The position numbers and the translations under genes are program-made. A DNA stretch of 19,957 nt. Origin: JAWXVE01 sp044425575 (GTDB taxonomy: Bacteria > Bacillota > Clostridia > Lachnospirales > Lachnospiraceae). Position 1 is the stretch's first letter, and each line of letters opens with the position of its first letter. This document shows, in pieces, positions 15,399-19,957 of the stretch. The notes under the pieces were generated by a model, which was not told the DNA's origin, searched no databases, and saw only the letters and a program-made list of their open reading frames with translations. The stretch spans positions 1-19,957 of the forward strand of contig JAWXVE010000040.1 of NCBI GenBank assembly GCA_044425575.1. The letters run 5' to 3'.

Positions 15399-16127
15399 AT
15401 GGGGTTTGATTTAGAATTATCCATACCAACAATTACTGTATTTTTACAAGGGATTCTTAGCTTTTTCTCTCCTTGTGTGGTACCTATTATACCACTCTAT
15501 ATGGGATACTTATCAGGAGGAACCCTTACTTATGATGATGCAGGACAACCTCATTACAATCAAAAGGTAGTACTGCTCAACACACTATTTTTTATTATTG
15601 GAGTGAGTTTTGCTTTTTTCTTGCTAGGGCTTGGATTTTCTACATTAGGTCAATTTTTTAACTCGAACCAAATGTTATTCGCACGAATTGGCGGTGTTTT
15701 TATTATATTATTAGGCTTTGTACAACTTGGAATCTTTGATAAGCCTTTTAAGGGAAAAGAATTCAAATTACCCATTAAAATTAACGTATTAAAAATGAAT
15801 CCAGTTACTGCACTTCTAATGGGATTTACCTTTAGCTTTGCATGGACACCATGCGTAGGACCAGCTCTAACAACGGTATTAATTATGATTTCTAGTGCTA
15901 AGACAACTTTAACAGGATTAGGTCTTATGGGAGTCTATACCATTGGCTTTACCCTACCATTTTTATTTGTGGGAATCTTTACCACCAAGTGTTTAGGGTT
16001 TTTCAAAAAGCATACGCGTATTATTGCATATAGTGTAAAAATAGGTGCACTCTTAATGATTTTTATGGGAGTAATGATTTTCACAGGATTTATGAACAAG
16101 ATAACAGGATACTTATCTCTAGTTTAG
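15399..16127 (+). CDS. ccdA: CcdA-type thiol-disulfide transporter
   Basis: A 242-residue integral membrane protein of the DsbD-beta/CcdA family that carries reducing equivalents from cytosolic thioredoxin to extracytoplasmic thiol proteins. Six hydrophobic helices are visible, starting with ITVFLQGILSFFSPCVVPIIPLYMGYL. The two redox cysteines sit in the symmetry-related motifs FFSPCVVP and FAWTPCVGP, exactly as in CcdA. A charged cytoplasmic loop (KPFKGKEFKLPIKINVLK) lies between halves. The ATG follows GGAGG at 10 bp. The next gene encodes a thioredoxin-like lipoprotein, its expected client, 46 bp downstream. The family serves cytochrome c maturation or spore/cortex proteins in other Firmicutes; no cytochrome genes are seen here, so the final target is open. 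Confidence 0.93.
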   Translation: MGFDLELSIPTITVFLQGILSFFSPCVVPIIPLYMGYLSGGTLTYDDAGQPHYNQKVVLLNTLFFIIGVSFAFFLLGLGFSTLGQFFNSNQMLFARIGGVFIILLGFVQLGIFDKPFKGKEFKLPIKINVLKMNPVTALLMGFTFSFAWTPCVGPALTTVLIMISSAKTTLTGLGLMGVYTIGFTLPFLFVGIFTTKCLGFFKKHTRIIAYSVKIGALLMIFMGVMIFTGFMNKITGYLSLV

Positions 16128-16173
16128 AGATGCAATATAGAATACAATGAGAAATGTACTAGGAGGAAAACAG

Positions 16174-16941
16174 ATGAAAAAAAGTATAGTAGTAATCATG
16201 GTAATTGTAACATCCTTTCTATTAATAAGTTGCGATGAAAGCACCTTAGATGATATTGAGATGATATTAGATATTGCCATAGAGGAGTTAGATTCATTAG
16301 AAGATACATCAGAGATGGAACTAGAAGAAGTTGCCATAGACGAGGTCATAGAAGAGGTCATAGAGGAAGACATAGCAGCAGTAGAAGAAGTACAAACAGA
16401 AGATCCTGATGTAACTGTAGCAGAAGAGACTGTAGCAGAAGAGGCTATAGTGGAAGAAGAGGTAATCGAAGAGGCAGAAGAAATCGATCCCAATGCCACA
16501 CCAGCTATAGCATTTACATTAGAAGATCAATATGGTGTTACCCACACCTTGGACGAGTATAAGGGAAAAGTCATCTTTCTAAACTTCTGGGCTACTTGGT
16601 GCCCACCATGTGTTGCGGAATTACCAGATATTCAACAATTATATGAAGCATATGGATCCAATGAAGGAGACGTGATTGTACTTGGAGTTGCCTACCCCAA
16701 TGATCAAAGCAGCTATACAAGTGAAGGAAGCAAAGCATCTGTTACAAGCTTCTTATCAGAGAATGGTTATACATATCCAACCATTATGGATATGAATGGA
16801 ACCTTAACATCTGAATACAGTATCTCCGCTTATCCAACTACATTTATGATTGATGAAAATGGCAATGTATATGGATATGTATCTGGAATGTTAACTTATG
16901 ATATTATGGTTGAGATTGTAGAAGAAACTTTATCACAATAG
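16174..16941 (+). CDS. TlpA/ResA-like thioredoxin-fold lipoprotein with acidic spacer
   Basis: An exported thiol-disulfide oxidoreductase of 255 residues. The N-terminus is a lipoprotein signal (MKKSIVVIMVIVTSFLLISC) with lipidation predicted at Cys20. Residues ~21-105 form a low-complexity spacer with many Glu/Asp and no Lys or Arg, built from VIEE/VAEE units, and some of its DNA is in exact tandem repeats. The C-terminal TlpA/AhpC-type domain (~106-255) has FTLEDQYGVTHTLDEYKGKV, the active site NFWATWCPPCVAELP (Cys143, Cys146), and the cis-proline region SAYPTTFMIDENG. It probably reduces disulfides of surface proteins, being recharged by the adjacent CcdA. ATG 16174 is chosen for its AGGAGG at 7 bp; ATG 16147 would put that site inside the gene. 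A strong terminator follows. Confidence 0.92.
   Translation: MKKSIVVIMVIVTSFLLISCDESTLDDIEMILDIAIEELDSLEDTSEMELEEVAIDEVIEEVIEEDIAAVEEVQTEDPDVTVAEETVAEEAIVEEEVIEEAEEIDPNATPAIAFTLEDQYGVTHTLDEYKGKVIFLNFWATWCPPCVAELPDIQQLYEAYGSNEGDVIVLGVAYPNDQSSYTSEGSKASVTSFLSENGYTYPTIMDMNGTLTSEYSISAYPTTFMIDENGNVYGYVSGMLTYDIMVEIVEETLSQ
16342..16443 (+). repeat. tandem repeats in the acidic spacer of the TlpA-like gene
   Basis: Two tandem pairs are visible. GAGGTCATAGAA (16342-16353) is followed by a copy with one change (16354-16365). ACTGTAGCAGAAGAG (16414-16428) is followed by an identical copy (16429-16443). Both have lengths divisible by three and lengthen the Glu-rich spacer in frame, pointing to growth by slippage or unequal exchange. 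Confidence 0.85.
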
Positions 16942-16957
16942 CAGGATAGAATATAAG

Positions 16958-16998
16958 AAAAAGCGTTTCTCTAGGTTGTACTTGGAGAAACGCTTTTT
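16958..16998. terminator. strong bidirectional Rho-independent terminator
   Basis: AAAAAGCGTTTCTC (16958-16971) pairs perfectly over 14 bp with GAGAAACGCTTTTT (16985-16998), and G-U pairs extend the stem to about 18 bp with a 5-base loop. The T run on + ends the TlpA-like transcript; the matching A run serves as a T run for the convergent tRNA transcript on -. Confidence 0.93.
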
Positions 16999-17005
16999 TA
17001 TTTAA

Positions 17006-17077
17006 GCTGAAAAAGGGACTTGAACCCTCGACCCCATCATTACGAGTGATGTGCTCTACCATCTGAGCTATTTCAGC
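17006..17077 (-). tRNA. tRNA-Thr (anticodon CGU)
   Basis: Read on the - strand from 17077: acceptor GCTGAAA pairs with TTTCAGC, D arm GCTC/GAGC with a GG-containing loop, anticodon stem CATCA/TGATG with loop CTCGTAA, and T arm GAGGG/CCCTT with loop TTCAAGT. The anticodon CGU reads ACG, threonine. The length is 72 bases without the discriminator (U, at 17005); CCA is not encoded. Acceptor pairs G1-C72 and C2-G71 match threonyl-tRNA identity elements. All arms are intact. It is the only - strand gene in the window and converges on the TlpA-like gene. Confidence 0.95.
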
Positions 17078-17100
17078 GAGTATACGTGAACTGCTCATTT

Positions 17101-17129
17101 ATTATATAAAATATCATTCTAATATGCAA
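17101..17129 (-). promoter_or_regulatory. sigma-A promoter of tRNA-Thr
   Basis: On the - strand TTGCAT (complement of 17124-17129), a 17-bp spacer and a perfect TATAAT (complement of 17101-17106) lie 23 bp before the mature tRNA 5' end. Spacing and position are ideal for a stable-RNA promoter. Confidence 0.85.
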
Positions 17130-17241
17130 GGGATTTCTGGAAAAAATAGTGATAGTGAGAAAACGGTGAACAGAATGGAACAAATAGCATAGAAGTGAGA
17201 CAATTAGCCGAAAAGTCGCACATAGATTTTATAGGGAAGTA

Positions 17242-17270
17242 TTGACAACTGTTTGTGTTAATAATACACT
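17242..17270 (+). promoter_or_regulatory. promoter of the recombinase gene
   Basis: TTGACA (17242-17247), a 17-bp spacer and TACACT (17265-17270) face the recombinase, giving a leader of about 79 bases. A short inverted repeat GTGT-7 bp-ACAC (17255-17269) overlaps the -10 and might be an operator. The preceding 17130-17241 shows no gene or clear site. Confidence 0.65.
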
Positions 17271-17305
17271 ATCATATGATTAGTAAAGTAGAAATGTATT
17301 GTGTA

Positions 17306-17327
17306 TACCAGTGATTGGAATCTGGTA
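17306..17327 (+). promoter_or_regulatory. leader hairpin of the recombinase gene resembling its site
   Basis: TACCAG (17306-17311) pairs with CTGGTA (17322-17327) around 10 bases. The stretch contains CAGTGATT, shared with the left recombination site 0.9 kb downstream (core CAGTGA plus TT), and also begins TACC and ends GGTA. It might bind the recombinase for autoregulation; this is inference from short similarity. Confidence 0.3.
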
Positions 17328-17355
17328 GCATCATCGTTCTAAGAAAGGAATCAAT

Positions 17356-18213
17356 ATGAGTACGAAGAAAATATGCAATATGGAAAAACTAAAAGATTTT
17401 GAACAATATCTAGTAGAGGAAGAAAAGAGTAAAAATACAATTCGTAAATATTTACGAGATGTGAAGAAATTCTTAGAATATCTGGGGGAGAGAACCTTAG
17501 AAAAGCGAATTGTACTAGAGTTTAAGGAACACTTGCAGAAACATTATGAACCAACAAGTGTAAATTCCATCTTAGCTGCAGTCAATCACTACCTTACATG
17601 GGATGAATGTATGATGTATCGCGTAAAGCCTTTGAAGATACAAAAGGCAATCTTTGAGAATCCTGATAAGGAATTGTGTAGGAAAGAGTATCTTAGATTA
17701 GTATCTTGTGCCAAAGCCAAGGGAGATGATAGAACAGCGCTTATACTGCAAACGATTTGTAGTACGGGGATTCGAGTATCGGAATTAGAGTATATTACAG
17801 TAAGTGCTGCAAAGAGTGGGCGAAGCGACGTAAAGTGTAAAGGAAAGAATCGAATGATTTATCTATCGAAAGATTTATGCAGATTACTGAAAGAATATTG
17901 CAGTAAAAACGGAATAAAAACGGGAAGTGTCTTTGTGACCAAGAGTGGCAAATGCATGGACCGTTCTAATATATGGAAGAAGATGAAGCAGCTGTGTAAA
18001 GAGGCAAAAGTAGCAGAAAGTAAAGTGTTCCCCCACAATTTAAGACACTTATTCGCTAAATCATTCTATGAAATCAGTAAGGATATTGCAAAGTTAGCAG
18101 ATTTGCTAGGACATTGTAATATTAATACAACTCGTATCTATACCATGGAGAGTGGGAGTAATCATAGGAAGCAATTAGATAAAATGAACCTATTATTGCT
18201 CTGTACCACATAA
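17356..18213 (+). CDS. tyrosine recombinase (predicted DNA invertase)
   Basis: A 285-residue site-specific recombinase of the phage integrase/Xer superfamily. The N-terminal SAM-like core-binding domain spans ~8-90 (KLKDFEQYLVEEEKSKNTI, SVNSILAAVNHYL). The catalytic domain carries the whole set: Arg140 (STGIRVSELE), a beta-hairpin Lys in VKCKGKNR, His227-x2-Arg230 (PHNLRHLFAKSF), His253 (LLGHCNINTT) and the nucleophile Tyr262 (RIYTME). It is therefore predicted active. The size is that of minimal Xer-like or invertase-type enzymes rather than large phage integrases, which carry an arm-binding domain. The ATG follows AAAGGA at 6 bp. The stop codon lies inside the first of two inverted site-like repeats, and an LCP gene follows, a layout typical for phase-variation recombinases. 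It is not chromosomal XerC/XerD by context. Confidence 0.9.
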   Translation: MSTKKICNMEKLKDFEQYLVEEEKSKNTIRKYLRDVKKFLEYLGERTLEKRIVLEFKEHLQKHYEPTSVNSILAAVNHYLTWDECMMYRVKPLKIQKAIFENPDKELCRKEYLRLVSCAKAKGDDRTALILQTICSTGIRVSELEYITVSAAKSGRSDVKCKGKNRMIYLSKDLCRLLKEYCSKNGIKTGSVFVTKSGKCMDRSNIWKKMKQLCKEAKVAESKVFPHNLRHLFAKSFYEISKDIAKLADLLGHCNINTTRIYTMESGSNHRKQLDKMNLLLLCTT

Positions 18214-18229
18214 CAGTGATTATGAGGTA
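18204..18229 (+). repeat. left inverted repeat: predicted recombination site
   Basis: A 10-bp arm TACCACATAA (18204-18213), a 6-bp core CAGTGA (18214-18219) and a right arm TTATGAGGTA (18220-18229), which is the reverse complement of the left arm except at 18225. Two inverted arms around a 6-8 bp asymmetric core is the usual plan of tyrosine recombinase sites. The left arm includes the stop codon of the recombinase gene, so exchange of arms would not change its protein. Confidence 0.85.
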
Positions 18230-18442
18230 ATCCTACTCATATAACAGAAACCGTAATAGAAATTATAATATGATTTCTACACAAATATAACACAAATAGC
18301 GTATGACCACAATAGAAAACTTACAAAATGTGACTATTCTATGTACAATTCTACATAATTCACAATCTTATTGCATAAAACCCCTATATAAGTTAGCAAT
18401 TTTTTAAGAACTATAATTGCAATATTTATTATTTGTACAGCA
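18230..18442. other. predicted invertible segment, no gene
   Basis: The 213 bp between the two sites are very A+T rich and hold no supported coding frame. On the - strand a promoter-like pair, TTGTGG (complement of 18307-18312), 17 bp and TATATT with an extended TG (complement of 18284-18289), faces the recombinase now and would face the LCP gene after inversion. On the + strand a TATAAT (18412-18417) faces the LCP gene but lacks a good -35. Other structure: direct repeats CACAAATA at 18280-18287 and 18291-18298, spaced by one helical turn, and an inverted repeat TATGTA-6 bp-TACATA (18340-18357). These might bind regulators or the recombinase. Confidence 0.65.
18284..18312 (-). promoter_or_regulatory. 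candidate invertible promoter
   Basis: On the - strand: TTGTGG (3 of 6 matches), 17-bp spacer, then TATATT (5 of 6) with a TG extension one base upstream. It is the best promoter-like signal inside the segment. In the present orientation it points away from the LCP gene; flipping would place its start roughly 115-120 bp before the LCP ATG. Confidence 0.4.
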
Positions 18443-18468
18443 TACCACATAATCACTGTTATGTGGTA
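18443..18468 (-). repeat. right inverted repeat: predicted recombination site
   Basis: The 10-bp arms TACCACATAA (18443-18452) and TTATGTGGTA (18459-18468) are perfect inverted copies around TCACTG (18453-18458), the reverse complement of the left site's core. Over 26 bp it matches the left site in inverted orientation with a single mismatch. With the flanking A/T pair it forms an 11-bp hairpin followed by TTTT, so in RNA entering the LCP gene it could also act as a weak terminator. Confidence 0.85.
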
Positions 18469-18511
18469 TTTTGTATGAATTTTCAGAACGGTTGAGATGA
18501 GGGATAGAGAA

Positions 18512-19639
18512 ATGTACAGAGAGGACAAGCTGGATTCTGCTGTAGCACAACATAGGAGAGTAAATAAGAAAAAAATCTTACTAATAATTGCTCTTATTAT
18601 AGCAATCATAAGTTCCATAATATTCGTTATGATAGCAATTATTAAAACAGTAGGAAAGAATAGCCTGTACACCAATGCTTCTAGTTCTGGCATGGTCATT
18701 AACTTAGGGGATGAAGAGGATGGAATCTGGGAAGATGGTATGGTTGGTTATGATGGTAAGCTCTATACCTACAATGATGAAATCCTCACCTTTCTAATCT
18801 TGGGAATTGATCACCAAGGAGAAGTGGAGGAAGCAGAAGATGGAATAAGCGGTGGACAATCGGATGCGATTTTCCTCGCAGTGTGCAATCCAGTAGAAGG
18901 TCAGATTGATGTGATTGCTGTGAATCGTAACACCATGACAGAAATAGAACGCTACAATGAAGCAGGAGAGTTCATGTGGACGGAAACGGCTCAGATAGCG
19001 GTTCAACATGGATATGGAGATGGACTAGAACAAAGTTGTGAAAGAAGTGTGGCAGCTGTATCCAATCTCTTCTATCAACTACCGATTCATGGATATGCTT
19101 CCATTAATATGGGCGGTATTACTGCAATTAACGATGCAGTGGGTGGCGTAGAAGTAACTATGGCGGAGGATGTGTCATTCGTCATGTACGAATTTAACAG
19201 TAATGGTGCGATTGCATCGGGAACTGCTAAGAACTATACCTATGAAGCGGGAGAAACAATCTTACTAGAAGGCGATATGGCATTTTGGTTCCTAAAGTAC
19301 CGAGATGTTACGGTATTCGATAGTGCTAGTGAAAGATTGAGCCGCCAAAAACTATATATTACTTCTTTTATCAACAAAATGATAGAAGTAGTTAAAAGCG
19401 ATGTATCTATTGTAAGTGAAGTCTATGGAATAGCCATGGAATATATTGTTACGGATATTACACTAGATGAAATGGCATATATGGGAACTACAGTAGCAAT
19501 GTATGATTTTAACATGGACAATATGCATTCCCTAGAAGGGGAAACCATTACGGGGGAAATGTATGAAGAATTCTACGTAGACACCCAAGCCATGTATGAA
19601 TTAATTCTAGAGGTATTCTATATAGAAGTAGAAGAATAA
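18512..19639 (+). CDS. LytR-CpsA-Psr (LCP) family envelope protein
   Basis: A 375-residue type II membrane protein: basic N-terminus (RRVNKKK), one membrane helix (~22-44, ILLIIALIIAIISSIIFVMIAII), then an extracytoplasmic LCP domain. Conserved blocks are ILTFLILGIDHQG, GGQSDAIFLAVCNPVEGQIDVIAVNRNTM, HGYGDG, INMGGITAINDAVGGVEVTM and the arginine-rich YRDVTVFDSASERLSRQKLYI. LCP enzymes transfer undecaprenyl-linked glycopolymers (teichoic acids, capsule, other wall sugars) to peptidoglycan; the exact polymer is unknown. The usual RDT motif reads RNT here. ATG 18512 is chosen for GAGGGA at 7 bp; ATG 18497 has no good site. It is the first gene after the predicted invertible segment, 43 bp beyond the right repeat, with no separate strong promoter seen, so its expression probably depends on that segment. 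It runs into a sortase-like gene. Confidence 0.88.
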   Translation: MYREDKLDSAVAQHRRVNKKKILLIIALIIAIISSIIFVMIAIIKTVGKNSLYTNASSSGMVINLGDEEDGIWEDGMVGYDGKLYTYNDEILTFLILGIDHQGEVEEAEDGISGGQSDAIFLAVCNPVEGQIDVIAVNRNTMTEIERYNEAGEFMWTETAQIAVQHGYGDGLEQSCERSVAAVSNLFYQLPIHGYASINMGGITAINDAVGGVEVTMAEDVSFVMYEFNSNGAIASGTAKNYTYEAGETILLEGDMAFWFLKYRDVTVFDSASERLSRQKLYITSFINKMIEVVKSDVSIVSEVYGIAMEYIVTDITLDEMAYMGTTVAMYDFNMDNMHSLEGETITGEMYEEFYVDTQAMYELILEVFYIEVEE

Positions 19640-19682
19640 GAAGAATTGTAGTTAGGTTAGATAAAGGGTAGGGAGGCAGAAT

Positions 19683-19957
19683 ATGAGTGAAGAGGGTAAA
19701 TTAAAGTTAATAAAAGTAGGAATTGGACTGGCTGGCGCCATTGTAGTAATCATCGCACTTGGTCTATATAGTAAAAGCATGATACCAGCAGCAGAGGAAG
19801 AAGTGCAGACAGAGGCAGTTGCTGGTATGACAGGGGAAGAGCTTGAGCTACTCCTAGATGAATATCGAATGGATGATACAACTGGTGAGGGAGTAGAGGA
19901 AGAAGTAGAAGAAGTTAGCACTATTGATTTTGATGCATTGCAGGAGATTAATGAAGA
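19683..19957 (+). CDS. N-terminus of a membrane-anchored protein, possibly class B sortase
   Basis: The frame opens at ATG 19683 behind GGGAGG and stays open to the window end (about 91 codons). A short basic start (MSEEGKLKLIKVG) leads into one membrane helix (VGIGLAGAIVVIIALGLYS), then an acidic extracytoplasmic stretch with VEEEVEEV, and ends in STIDFDALQEINE. This last motif, just after an N-terminal anchor, resembles the entry to class B sortase domains (IDF-x-L-x-x-IN, usually followed by PD-x-x-x-WI), which attach proteins to the cell wall or build pili. The catalytic His, Cys and Arg would lie outside the window, so the assignment is tentative. It lies 43 bp after the LCP gene and is likely cotranscribed. 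Confidence 0.6.
   Translation, partial: MSEEGKLKLIKVGIGLAGAIVVIIALGLYSKSMIPAAEEEVQTEAVAGMTGEELELLLDEYRMDDTTGEGVEEEVEEVSTIDFDALQEINE

Noticed and set aside
16119..16499. 126-residue serine-rich frame on the - strand
   Set aside because: It is the complement of the Glu-rich spacer codons (GAA/GAG read as TTC/CTC-shifted serine codons) in the TlpA-like gene; low complexity and no initiation signal.
17006..18213. Integrative element inserted at the tRNA-Thr gene, given the nearby integrase
   Set aside because: The recombinase lies on the 5' side of the tRNA with promoters between; elements normally join at the 3' end. No duplicated tRNA end, cargo or excision genes are seen, while inverted sites sit directly after the recombinase.
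18204..18468. MITE or insertion sequence remnant with 26-bp terminal inverted repeats
   Set aside because: Possible but less likely: each repeat is itself two arms around a 6-bp core, no target duplication is visible, and the left repeat is built into the recombinase stop codon.
18334..18699. 121-residue hydrophobic frame on the - strand over the invertible segment and LCP start
   Set aside because: Its hydrophobic look comes from the complement of the LCP membrane helix; it crosses the repeat and has no ribosome binding site.

Overview
The window reads as chromosome of a low-GC, endospore-forming anaerobic Firmicute, most likely a member of the Lachnospiraceae/Clostridia. This rests on the A+T-rich codon use, the oxygen-sensitive class III ribonucleotide reductase, a GerA/SpoVAF-type spore protein, strong AGGAGG ribosome binding sites and sigma-A-like promoters. 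All protein genes lie on the + strand; only one tRNA gene is on the - strand.

Region 1 (1-10303) is one long, tightly packed gene string. It holds a 5'-truncated FAD-dependent dehydrogenase, proB (PUA-less glutamate 5-kinase), a DUF896/YnzC small protein, and a single reading frame that joins 5-formyltetrahydrofolate cyclo-ligase to ProA (gamma-glutamyl phosphate reductase). It continues with miaB (tRNA methylthiotransferase), topB (topoisomerase III), a membrane-anchored MutS-like ATPase, rnhA (RNase HI) and a 55-residue membrane peptide, and ends at a hairpin terminator. It combines proline and folate metabolism with tRNA modification and nucleic-acid maintenance.

Region 2 (10304-13829) is the anaerobic deoxynucleotide operon. 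A textbook sigma-A promoter overlapped by NrdR-box-like operators precedes nrdD, nrdG and a dUTPase. These make dNTPs and clear dUTP from the pool.

Region 3 (13830-17000) carries a GerA-family spore germination protein (SpoVAF-like), then ccdA and a TlpA-like thioredoxin lipoprotein. The last two form a membrane/extracytoplasmic disulfide-reduction pair. A strong bidirectional terminator separates them from a convergent tRNA-Thr(CGU) gene with its own promoter.

Region 4 (17140-19957) is the most interesting part. A tyrosine recombinase with all catalytic residues is followed directly by two 26-bp recombination-site-like repeats in inverted orientation, each made of 10-bp inverted arms around a 6-bp asymmetric core. 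They bracket 213 bp without a gene. Just beyond is a LytR-CpsA-Psr (LCP) envelope protein gene, then the start of a gene whose first residues resemble a class B sortase. I infer a self-contained phase-variation switch: the recombinase flips the segment and thereby changes transcription of the cell-surface genes. The geometry is visible in the sequence; inversion itself and the promoter orientation are not proven.
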